From Parahoeflea halophila (GTDB lineage Bacteria; Pseudomonadota; Alphaproteobacteria; Rhizobiales; Rhizobiaceae): 64,000 nt of DNA. Under the pieces are notes generated by a model, which was given only the letters and a program-made list of their open reading frames with translations, did not search any database and was not told where the DNA came from. The stretch spans positions 17,256 to 81,255 of the forward strand of contig NZ_OCPC01000006.1 in NCBI RefSeq assembly GCF_900220985.1. Reading direction: 5' to 3'. Both the position numbers and the translations under genes were made by a program. Of this stretch, positions 57,989-64,000 are shown piece after piece. The number at the start of each line of letters is the position of its first letter. Position 1 is the stretch's first letter.

Positions 57989-58011
57989 AGCTTTTCGCGT
58001 ATCTTTCGATG

Positions 58012-58536
58012 TCAGGAAGCGGGCGCGGTTGCCGGGAACACGACATGGGTCTTTTCACCCAGGTCGGGTTTCTCGTCTGTCATGTTGGCCTTGGCGATTT
58101 CCCAGGCAAACCGGATCGCGCTGCCCGAGGAAGCCCAGATGTCGGCCTCCGAAGCATCGAAGCGCAACAGGATCAGATTGGGATCGTCCTTGCCGTGTTC
58201 GAACCATGCGGCAACCGGAGCGGACCAGAACTTGTCAATCAGCGAGCGGTCATTCTCTTCGCTCATCGTCCCTGAAATGCAGGCGTGATAATCGTGGTCG
58301 TTGCTGATCACGCAAATGCGGGCCCGGCTTGCCGGATGATTGGCAATTGCGCTGCCCATCTCGGAATCACGCTTGGAGTAAAACCAGATGCCGCGTCTGT
58401 CTTCGTCCACCTGCGGCGCCATCGGTTGCATCGAATGGCCGGTCTTGTCGAGACCCGTCATGACTGCATGCGTGTCGTCCATGATATCGAACAGCTGGCT
58501 GATCGGTTCGTGTCGTGTCTTGTGGAGGTCTGTCAT
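58012..58536 (-). CDS. Pyridoxamine-5'-phosphate-oxidase-like general stress protein
   Basis: A 174-residue split-barrel flavin-binding-type protein of the GSP26 kind: LFDIMDDTHAVMTGLD, DEDRRGIWFYSKRDSEMGSAI, ISGTMSEENDRSLIDKFWSAPVAAWFEHGKDDPNLILLRFDASEADIW. The start at 58536 (MTDLHKTRHEP) follows AGGACCTCCCC; an in-frame codon at 58644 lies upstream of the promoter and is rejected. Substrate unknown. Exact EcfG-type promoter about 30 bp upstream. Confidence 0.9.
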   Translation of the reverse strand: MTDLHKTRHEPISQLFDIMDDTHAVMTGLDKTGHSMQPMAPQVDEDRRGIWFYSKRDSEMGSAIANHPASRARICVISNDHDYHACISGTMSEENDRSLIDKFWSAPVAAWFEHGKDDPNLILLRFDASEADIWASSGSAIRFAWEIAKANMTDEKPDLGEKTHVVFPATAPAS

Positions 58537-58566
58537 GGGGAGGTCCTTTTTAAGTTGGCATCGGTT

Positions 58567-58591
58567 AACGCCTGAGACCGGCGCAGGTTCC
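58567..58591 (-). promoter_or_regulatory. EcfG-type promoter of the PNPOx-like gene
   Basis: Minus strand GGAAC (58591-58587), 16 bases, CGTT (58570-58567), 30 bp before the ATG. It also excludes the longer open frame as the real start. Confidence 0.87.
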
Positions 58592-58837
58592 TGATTTGCC
58601 AAACAGGGCGGATAGAGGCATTGAGCAGTGCGAAACGGCAGCACACCCTCTGCCGGGCCCCAAGCTCAAGCCGGTCTACTAGGCCCAAATTTGACAGCAC
58701 TCCGCGCTGATGCATGGACGGCAGTCACCTAATGACCTATTTCATTGAGGCAGCTGCGCTTGGCGCCAGGGACCGCTTCTGCCTGATCTTCATGAATTTC
58801 CGCCGGTTTCCGGCCGTTCGCACCTAAGGATGGTTCA
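58592..58837. other. Divergent gap before the DUF2254 gene
   Basis: About 245 bp with no gene. No EcfG-type site on the plus strand was seen; the promoter of the DUF2254 gene was not identified. Confidence 0.4.
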
Positions 58838-60088
58838 ATGAAATTGTGGTCGCTTCTTACGATTAACGGCCTGCTCGGTGTTCCCGGAGCCATTGCCATC
58901 GGTCTGTGGATGCTGGCGTTTCCAATGATCTGGGTCGATACCCAGTATACGATCATCGGCGATCGGCTGCCCTTCTGGCTGGCAATTTCAGCTGAAACTG
59001 CGCGTTCCCTTCTCACCACCATTGCGACGGCGGCGATCACGACGCTGAGCATGGCCTACTCGATCATGCTGGTGGTGTTTACGCTGGCAGCGGGCAACAT
59101 CGCGCCGCGGCTGTTGCAGCGGTTTTCGCGCGACAGGGTCAACCAGATCACCGCCGGAGTACTCGGTGGTACTTTCCTGTATGCGCTTACGGTGCTCAGG
59201 GCATCAGGTCCGGAACTGCGCCCGGAATTCTCGATTTTCATGGCCTTCCTGCTGGCTGCCCTCTCCGTGCTGCAGGTGATCCATTTCGTGCATTCGGTGT
59301 CCCGCAGCGTCACCATCGATGCCGAGGTTGCAAAGATCTCGGAGCACTTGGAAAAACAGGTCAATGCACTGGTTGTCGAAACCGGGGCTGACAGGCAGGA
59401 TCTGAACGAATCCGGGCTTGATACGGTTTTGGCTGCGCGACAGTCGGGATATGTCACCATGCTTGAAGAGGCGGAGCTGCTGCGCATCGCACGGAAGCAC
59501 GACACACAAATTGCGGTCCGTGTGGCCCCTGGTGATTTCGTGCTCACGGGTCAGACGCTGGCGGTCGCAGGCTTTGGCAAGAACGAGGAGAAAATCGCCG
59601 AGGCTGTCTACTCCGCAATCGTACTGCAGCCTTACCGCGGCGCGGTCGACGACATTCGGTTTTCGATCAAGATCCTGCTGGAAATCGCCTTGCGCGCGTT
59701 GTCTCCGGGTGTCAACGACAGTTTCACCGCCGTCGCCTGCACAGACCGTATAGCCGCCGCGCTTGTCAGGCCAGTGTCAGAGGGACTGCGCGGTGACGTC
59801 AGGTGCGACGAAGACGGGGTACCGCGCCTTGTGGTTCCGGGGCTGTCTCTTGAAGACCTGTTGAACTTGACCCTGCACCCGCTGCGTCAGGCAGCCCGCG
59901 GCAACATTCTCATGCTTGACCACATCGGAGTGGTGCTGAATTCGCTTTACTCGATCGCTGGGGACGACGCCAGGGAGCTCATCGTGTCTCATGGCAGGGC
60001 GCTGATTGAAACTGCGCGCGCCGGTACACCGATCAGCAACGACCTTGAGTATTTGCAACGCCGTCTGGACTTCGATATCGGCGAATGA
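58838..60088 (+). CDS. DUF2254 membrane protein
   Basis: A 416-residue protein with four N-terminal hydrophobic segments (about 6-32, 52-85, 105-122, 134-152) and a long soluble C-terminal domain (RFSIKILLEIALRALSPGVNDSFTAVACTDRI), the DUF2254 arrangement. Function is not established. Start after TAAGGATGGTTC. It is the only plus-strand gene between the Crp-like gene and nepR. Confidence 0.85.
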   Translation: MKLWSLLTINGLLGVPGAIAIGLWMLAFPMIWVDTQYTIIGDRLPFWLAISAETARSLLTTIATAAITTLSMAYSIMLVVFTLAAGNIAPRLLQRFSRDRVNQITAGVLGGTFLYALTVLRASGPELRPEFSIFMAFLLAALSVLQVIHFVHSVSRSVTIDAEVAKISEHLEKQVNALVVETGADRQDLNESGLDTVLAARQSGYVTMLEEAELLRIARKHDTQIAVRVAPGDFVLTGQTLAVAGFGKNEEKIAEAVYSAIVLQPYRGAVDDIRFSIKILLEIALRALSPGVNDSFTAVACTDRIAAALVRPVSEGLRGDVRCDEDGVPRLVVPGLSLEDLLNLTLHPLRQAARGNILMLDHIGVVLNSLYSIAGDDARELIVSHGRALIETARAGTPISNDLEYLQRRLDFDIGE

Positions 60089-60124
60089 ACAGCGGCGATG
60101 CGAGCCGCGACCCCCGTGCCTGTC

Positions 60125-60460
60125 TCAGTTGATGCTGTTGTAGCGCCCGTTCTCCTCGACACTTGCCACCGACTGCACCGCCATGTGCGGGTTTATTACT
60201 TCGAGCGTGACTTCAATGCCGCCTTCCTGCGTGACGTCCCAGACGATCTCTGCATCCTCGTAGAACAGAGCCGGGTCGATCTCCACACATTTGCCGTAGG
60301 TTCTGGGCTGGTCTGACCCCATGTCGCGAATGGCAGGCATGAGTTCTGCCTGGCATTCCTCGGTGGTCTCATAGGCAATGGCGGGAGCAGGGTACTCCTT
60401 GCAAGCCTGCAGGTCGTCGCTGCAGGCGATCAACACCATGAATGCAGCAATGTGTTCCAT
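60125..60460 (-). CDS. Conserved hypothetical protein, 111 aa
   Basis: A small acidic protein with cysteines at 13, 20, 36 and 58. Its N-terminus (MEHIAAFMVLIACSDD) contains a lipobox-like LIAC but no positive charge and only 12 residues before the cysteine, so export is unsure. The start at 60460 follows AAAGGAGACGTGTC. Convergent with the DUF2254 gene. A weak EcfG-like site (GGAAC-N16-AGTT) lies 22 bp upstream. Confidence 0.7.
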   Translation of the reverse strand: MEHIAAFMVLIACSDDLQACKEYPAPAIAYETTEECQAELMPAIRDMGSDQPRTYGKCVEIDPALFYEDAEIVWDVTQEGGIEVTLEVINPHMAVQSVASVEENGRYNSIN

Positions 60461-60482
60461 GACACGTCTCCTTTGGCAGAAC

Positions 60483-60507
60483 AACTCCAAGGCGACATGG
60501 AAGTTCC
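60483..60507 (-). promoter_or_regulatory. Weak EcfG-like promoter candidate
   Basis: Minus strand GGAAC (60507-60503), 16 bases, AGTT (60486-60483): one mismatch in the -10 element. Its distance to the 111-aa gene suits a promoter. Confidence 0.4.
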
Positions 60508-60597
60508 AAATGACGGGTCACATGTATTAAGAATGTCTTAAATGGGCGGGGCGCGTGAACGCGGTCGGGCCCGGCAAGTTAAGAAGGGGTGTTTCGC

Positions 60598-61614
60598 TCA
60601 CCCTGGCGCGTGAAGTTCGTACTGGTTGCCCGGAATGGTAAGCTGGTACACCATGTGGTCGGGTTCGATCACATGCTCCACACCGGCCGACAGGGCCTGC
60701 GGCACGATGCGTCCCAGCACGGTGCCGGTGAAACCGCTCTTGGATTTGGAACCGGTCTCGGGCGCATCCTGCCGCTGCGCAAAAATCTCGCGCCAGGTCA
60801 GAACCAGCTCTGAATCCCCCTTGGCATTGCGTTGTTCTTCGGCAGACAGTTCGACGGTGCCTCCGGCAGGTCCCAATGCACCCCTGGCCAGTGAATCGAT
60901 TGTCAGTTCATGAAGCGCCAGTCCCAGGTGCAGCGCTGCGTTCGGAAAGAGATAGGCATCCTTGCCCACCATCTTGAATCCTGAAGGAAGGTCGCCCATC
61001 AAGGGGTGGAGTTGCGATTGCGTCAGGGCGAAAAGCTCCGCCCCGCGCCAATCCGATGCGGTAACCAGGTCCTGGGACTGCGCCATCGACTGCACGCGGT
61101 TGCGAAAGGCAAGCAGAAAATCTTCCAGTCCTTGTGAATGCCGGGCGGTCTGCGAGGCCACTGACTGGATAATGGCGAGCAGATTTTTCGACCGGTGACT
61201 GAGTTCGCGCAACAGTGTCTTCAACACGGTTTCGCGGTATTTGAGGTCATCTATCTCGACAATGGTGGTGAACACACCGATGACCCGGCCTTCCGGATCC
61301 ACATCAGGTTCGATGTTGAGCATGTACCAGTGCCGTTCCTGGCCGGCATCGCGATGAATTTCGAGTTTTGTCGGCTCACCGGTCTCCATGACGCGGCGCT
61401 TCGCCTGAATTACCTTGGTGGCGTGTGTGGGGGAAAACACCGTCTCGTCGGTGCCGCCATCAAGCAGTTCCTTCAATGGCCAGGATTCAGGGATATTTGC
61501 TGCAAACCGGATGATCAGCCCGGAATCCTGATACATCATCGATACTCCGGCGCTGCGAAGGCCCGCCAGTACGAATCTCAACCGATCGGATTCGTTAACC
61601 GATGTCATCGTCAT
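60598..61614 (-). CDS. PAS-domain HWE/HRXXN histidine kinase with divergent catalytic domain
   Basis: A 338-residue soluble kinase: PAS domain (about 12-122, ending GRVIGVFTTIVEIDDLKYRE), then H140 in LSHRSKNLLAIIQSVASQTARHS, the HRXXN-type phosphoacceptor box. The N-box reads HELTIDSLARGA (235-246), so the magnesium-binding asparagine is an aspartate (D240); WRE (274-276) is kept, but the G-box is GFTGTVL (294-300) instead of GFGxxLL. It may be weakly active or a regulatory pseudokinase. Located two genes downstream of phyR, so a GSR role is likely. Confidence 0.85.
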   Translation of the reverse strand: MTMTSVNESDRLRFVLAGLRSAGVSMMYQDSGLIIRFAANIPESWPLKELLDGGTDETVFSPTHATKVIQAKRRVMETGEPTKLEIHRDAGQERHWYMLNIEPDVDPEGRVIGVFTTIVEIDDLKYRETVLKTLLRELSHRSKNLLAIIQSVASQTARHSQGLEDFLLAFRNRVQSMAQSQDLVTASDWRGAELFALTQSQLHPLMGDLPSGFKMVGKDAYLFPNAALHLGLALHELTIDSLARGALGPAGGTVELSAEEQRNAKGDSELVLTWREIFAQRQDAPETGSKSKSGFTGTVLGRIVPQALSAGVEHVIEPDHMVYQLTIPGNQYELHAPG

Positions 61615-61658
61615 GCTGGGAAATTCACTCTTTCATAACTTCATGCGTTTCAAGCAAT

Positions 61659-61687
61659 TAAGGTGCCGGAGGTTATCCGGCACCTTA
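61659..61687 (-). terminator. Hairpin after the DUF1328 gene
   Basis: Perfect 12-bp stem TAAGGTGCCGGA/TCCGGCACCTTA with a 5-nt loop, 32 bp after the DUF1328 stop, followed on the minus strand by ATTGCTTG. Probable terminator that separates DUF1328 from the kinase gene. Confidence 0.65.
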
Positions 61688-61718
61688 TCTGGCCTCAAGA
61701 ATTGCACCTTGATCAGCA

Positions 61719-61883
61719 TCACACTTTCCGGACAAAATTCATGACCAGCGAAATGACCAGGAAGGCCAGGAACAGGAAGAAAAGTACCTGGGCAATACCG
61801 GCGGAAGCACCTGCGATGCCGCCAAAACCGAGCACGCCGGCGATGATTGCGACAACCAGGAAGATTAGGGCGTAGTACAGCAT
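61719..61883 (-). CDS. DUF1328 small membrane protein, 54 aa
   Basis: Translation of the minus strand from the ATG at 61883 gives a 54-residue, two-helix membrane peptide: [40 protein letters not shown], then [14 protein letters not shown]. This is the DUF1328/YtjA pattern. AAAGGAGATTTTCG is an excellent ribosome binding site. An exact EcfG-type promoter overlaps the end of phyR just upstream. Role unknown; relatives are stress-induced. Confidence 0.9.
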   Translation of the reverse strand: MLYYALIFLVVAIIAGVLGFGGIAGASAGIAQVLFFLFLAFLVISLVMNFVRKV

Positions 61884-61915
61884 CGAAAATCTCCTTTGTT
61901 CTTCGATGCGGGACC

Positions 61916-61940
61916 AACGCCGCCGATCTTAGTTGGTTCC
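61916..61940 (-). promoter_or_regulatory. EcfG-type promoter of DUF1328, overlapping the phyR 3' end
   Basis: Minus strand GGAAC (61940-61936), 16 bases, CGTT (61919-61916). The GGAAC lies within the last codons of phyR (Thr-Gly-Thr-Asn end) and the -10 lies after its stop. The DUF1328 start is 32 bp downstream. Confidence 0.85.
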
Positions 61941-62741
61941 GGTCATTGCCAGTTTTTCCCCCGCGTCGTTGAAGAACAGGGCCTGGCTGATCAGCGCCTT
62001 GACCATGTCGGGGTTGAAAGGCTTGGTGACGAGAAATGCCGGCTCCGGCTTCTCCCCGGTGAGCAGGCGTTCGGGGAACGCGGTAATGAAGATGACCGGC
62101 AGCATTTCATCCTTAAGGATGTCGTTGACGGCATCGATTCCGGAACTGCCGTCGGCCAGTTGGATATCCGCGAGTACCATCTTCGGCTTGGTCTTCTTGT
62201 AAAGCTCCACCGCTTCCTTGTGGGTCCGTGCAACGCCGGTTACCCGGTGTCCCAGCGCTTCGACCATATCCTCGATGTCCATGGCGATAAGCGGCTCGTC
62301 CTCGATGATCATGATGTCGGTGGCCACCTGCCTGGAAATTTCCATCGCCGCAGTCTCAAGCAGCTTGTTGAAACTGGCCTCGTCAACATCAAGGATTTCA
62401 GCGGCCTGACTGGGTCTGAAGCCTTCGACCGCGATAAGAAGAAAAGCCTTCCGGGCTTGAGGCGTCACTGCCTCGAGATTGTTGGCGGCTCTTTTTTCCC
62501 AACTGAAGGGCGTCGGATTGTCAGGGATTGGAACCGAAAGCGTGTCAAAGAGTTGAGAGAACAGCCGGTACAGGGAAACCCGATCATCGGCAGTCTTGGG
62601 AAAAATGCTCAGATCGGCAATCAAGGCCTCCAGCGTTGCTGCTACATAAGCGTCGCCTGAAGTCTGCGATCCGGTAACCGCACGCGAAAAGCGACGGAGA
62701 TAAGGAAGGTGCGGCGCAATGCGCATGGACAGTGTCGTCAT
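61929..62741 (-). CDS. phyR: Response regulator/anti-anti-sigma factor PhyR
   Basis: A 270-residue PhyR: N-terminal sigma-like domain (about 8-138, LPYLRRFSRAVTGSQTSGDAYVAATLEAL, then FRPSQAAEILDVDEASFNKLL) and C-terminal receiver (IMIIEDEPLIAMDIEDMV; phosphoacceptor D192 in ADIQL; K240 in TKPF). Phosphorylated PhyR sequesters NepR and frees EcfG. The start at 62741 follows AAGGGGTACCT; the open frame upstream of it crosses the promoter and is excluded. Divergent from nepR-ecfG. Confidence 0.96.
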   Translation of the reverse strand: MTTLSMRIAPHLPYLRRFSRAVTGSQTSGDAYVAATLEALIADLSIFPKTADDRVSLYRLFSQLFDTLSVPIPDNPTPFSWEKRAANNLEAVTPQARKAFLLIAVEGFRPSQAAEILDVDEASFNKLLETAAMEISRQVATDIMIIEDEPLIAMDIEDMVEALGHRVTGVARTHKEAVELYKKTKPKMVLADIQLADGSSGIDAVNDILKDEMLPVIFITAFPERLLTGEKPEPAFLVTKPFNPDMVKALISQALFFNDAGEKLAMTGTN

Positions 62742-62784
62742 TAGGTACCCCTTTGTGGTCCACTTGGCGTGGCAACGGACTCGA

Positions 62785-62809
62785 AACGCATGAACCAAAA
62801 AAAAGTTCC
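62785..62809 (-). promoter_or_regulatory. EcfG-type promoter of phyR
   Basis: Minus strand GGAAC (62809-62805), 16 bases (an A/T-rich run first), CGTT (62788-62785). Its -35 forms one arm of the palindrome at 62797-62830. About 43 bp before the phyR ATG: positive autoregulation. Confidence 0.88.
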
Positions 62810-62830
62810 AGCCTCTTGGAACTTTTTTTT
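62797..62830. repeat. Perfect 13-bp palindrome joining the phyR and nepR -35 elements
   Basis: Eight A, GTTCC, eight-base centre AGCCTCTT, GGAAC, eight T. The arms 62797-62809 and 62818-62830 are exact reverse complements, so each strand reads GGAAC followed by T8. Confidence 0.95.
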
Positions 62831-62842
62831 GTGTGGCGCATT
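62818..62842 (+). promoter_or_regulatory. EcfG-type promoter of nepR-ecfG
   Basis: GGAAC (62818-62822), 16 bases beginning with T8, CATT (62839-62842); one mismatch from CGTT. About 40 bp before the nepR start. Confidence 0.7.
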
Positions 62843-62882
62843 CTGGGATATATGTGTGCATTCTGAAAGGGCTGGCAAGGGC

Positions 62883-63080
62883 ATGATTGATCGAGAAGAA
62901 AAGAGCGAAACCTCCAGGGGAGGGCGGACATCTGATCTCGGACCCACAGACGCGATCGCTTCACAGCTGAAGCAGTTTTACACCTCCGTTGAAGAAGAGC
63001 CGATTCCCGATCGCCTTCTGGGCCTGCTTGACAAACTCGATCAAGCGGAACGCTCCGGCGGCACCAATGGAGCAAACTGA
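62883..63080 (+). CDS. nepR: Anti-sigma factor NepR
   Basis: A 65-residue protein whose core IASQLKQFYTSVEEEPIPDRLLGLLDKLD is the two-helix NepR signature that clamps EcfG or PhyR. The start at 62883 is chosen because it lies after the predicted promoter; longer open frame versions would begin upstream of it. ecfG follows at once, probably by translational coupling. Confidence 0.93.
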   Translation: MIDREEKSETSRGGRTSDLGPTDAIASQLKQFYTSVEEEPIPDRLLGLLDKLDQAERSGGTNGAN

Positions 63081-63081
63081 G

Positions 63082-63666
63082 ATGGGTGCTCCTGAGACCA
63101 TCCCTACTGAAACTTTGACTGCATTTTCCTTCAAGCGCGAGATGCTCGCGGTCCTGCCAAGCCTGCGGGCTTTCGCTGTGTCGCTGGCGCGCCGTCACGA
63201 CAGGGCGGATGATCTGGTGCAGGAAACAGTCATGAAAGCGTGGGGCAAACAGGAAAGCTTCCAGCCGGGCACATCAATGCGGGCTTGGCTGTTCACCATC
63301 CTGCGCAACGAGTTCTACAGCCAGATGCGCCGCAAGGGCCGGGAGTTGCCGGATCCGGATGGGGTTTTCGCCGGCAATCTTGCGACCCATCCCGAGCAAT
63401 ACGGCAAGCTGGATCTCGCCGACTTCAAGAGCGCACTGGACTCTCTGCCGGACGATCAGCGCGAAGCCATTGTCCTGATCGGTGCGTCGGGCTTTTCCTA
63501 CGAGGAAGCGGCAGAGATCGCCGGCGTGGCGGTCGGCACGATCAAGAGCCGTGTCAATCGCGCCCGCGTGAAGCTGCAGGAGATCCTCACCATCGAGGGC
63601 GAGAGCGACTACGGTCCTGATGAAACCTCCCGGCCTCTCGTCAACAAGGCCTTTCCGGGCCGTTAG
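63082..63666 (+). CDS. ecfG: General stress response ECF sigma factor EcfG
   Basis: A 194-residue ECF sigma factor: region 2 (LRAFAVSLARRHDRADDLVQETVMKAW, SMRAWLFTILRNEFYSQMRRKGRE) and region 4 helix-turn-helix (LPDDQREAIVLIGASGFSYEEAAEIAGVAVGTIKSRVNRARVKLQEIL). The start at 63082, one base after the nepR stop and nine bases after GGAG, is preferred; an ATG at 63067 overlapping nepR would add five residues. It directs polymerase to the GGAAC-N16/17-CGTT promoters listed here. Confidence 0.95.
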   Translation: MGAPETIPTETLTAFSFKREMLAVLPSLRAFAVSLARRHDRADDLVQETVMKAWGKQESFQPGTSMRAWLFTILRNEFYSQMRRKGRELPDPDGVFAGNLATHPEQYGKLDLADFKSALDSLPDDQREAIVLIGASGFSYEEAAEIAGVAVGTIKSRVNRARVKLQEILTIEGESDYGPDETSRPLVNKAFPGR

Positions 63667-64000
63667 AACGGAAATCGCCGAACCGGCACCGGCGCCACGC
63701 GGGCAGGGTTGAGGTCGGTTGGACAGGGCAGGAACACAACACAATGCCCGCAACCGGCTGTGTGGCGGGCATTGTTGCTGTCGCGTGGGCGCGCGGTCAC
63801 CATGTCAACCGAAGCCTCGTTTTGCCGGAAGAGAGCGTTCGGCTGCGGCGCATCCTACCGTCGCGAACTTGTTTGCGGCAATCTATCGATGTGCCGTTTG
63901 CAGAGATGATTTTCATGAAGCTAGGTAAAGAGAAGCACGCCGGACACTTTGTTCCGGCGTGCTTTTCATGTTTTGATCACAGCTCGACGGGTGAGGGGGC
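63667..64000 (+). other. Region downstream of ecfG, no gene recognised
   Basis: No credible gene in the last 334 bp. An 11-bp stem ACAATGCCCGC/GCGGGCATTGT (63741-63751 and 63765-63775) probably terminates ecfG, although its T-tail is poor. Confidence 0.5.
63933..63967. terminator. Terminator-like hairpin near the window end
   Basis: Perfect 12-bp stem AAGCACGCCGGA/TCCGGCGTGCTT with an 8-nt loop and TTC after it on the plus strand; on the minus strand it is followed by CTCTTTACC. It may end a gene lying beyond the window. Confidence 0.6.

Noticed and set aside
62516-62540. GGAAC-N16-AGTT on the plus strand inside phyR
   Set aside because: It has an imperfect -10 and points into phyR antisense with no gene within reach; likely chance.
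62797-62830. A8/T8 palindrome read as a bidirectional Rho-independent terminator
   Set aside because: It lies between divergent genes, not after any, and both GGAAC cores have a CGTT-like element exactly 16 bases away on the correct side, so it is a promoter pair.

Overview
The window reads as a chromosomal segment of an alphaproteobacterium of the order Hyphomicrobiales (Rhizobiales), probably close to Rhizobiaceae/Phyllobacteriaceae. The grounds are gene order (tuf - tRNA-Trp - secE - nusG - rplKAJL - rpoBC - rpsL - rpsG - fusA - tuf - S10/spc/alpha operons - htrA - rarA - crcB - pseudouridine synthase - HAD - ATP12), rhizobial-type promoters, and a PhyR/NepR/EcfG general stress response locus, which is restricted to Alphaproteobacteria. 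The genus cannot be fixed from sequence reading alone.

Region 1 (1-36 kb) is the information-processing core on the + strand: two EF-Tu genes that appear identical, secE/nusG, L11-L1-L10-L7/L12, RpoB/RpoC, the str operon, and an unbroken run from rpsJ to rplQ including secY, adk and rpoA. Two accessory patches interrupt it. Between the first tuf and tRNA-Trp lie a 119-bp tandem duplication of the tuf tail plus terminator, a small cysteine-rich secreted protein and a CatB-like acetyltransferase. Between rpoC and rpsL lie a hypothetical gene and a GlsB/YeaQ-type membrane protein.

Region 2 (36-44 kb) holds an HtrA-type periplasmic protease, RarA, a ketopantoate reductase, a HemG-like flavodoxin, the CrcB fluoride channel, a pseudouridine synthase, a HAD phosphatase and an ATP12-type F1-ATPase assembly chaperone, several of them translationally coupled. 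Region 3 (43.6-50.9 kb) has a pair of intergenic palindromic repeats around a YCII-like gene, a DUF1330 protein, a lipoprotein, glutathione-dependent formaldehyde oxidation (class III ADH plus S-formylglutathione hydrolase) with a divergent IclR regulator, an XRE regulator, LipB and tRNA-Leu(GAG).

Region 4 (50.9-64 kb) is the most interesting part: a general-stress-response island. The core switch is at its right end: nepR-ecfG on the + strand, and phyR divergently on the - strand, followed by a DUF1328 membrane peptide, an HRXXN/HWE sensor kinase with a damaged-looking ATP lid, and further left a CHASE-domain HWE kinase and a Crp/Fnr regulator. By eye I find seven exact GGAAC-N16-CGTT sites, the known EcfG promoter consensus, plus one near match (CATT). 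All eight lie directly upstream of genes in this island: DUF883/holin-like/TM peptide/Dps operon, PRC-barrel protein, AI-2E-type permease, CsbD, PNPOx-like stress protein, DUF1328, phyR and nepR-ecfG. The two core promoters share a perfect 13-bp palindrome that places their -35 elements back to back. Switch and much of its output therefore appear physically clustered.
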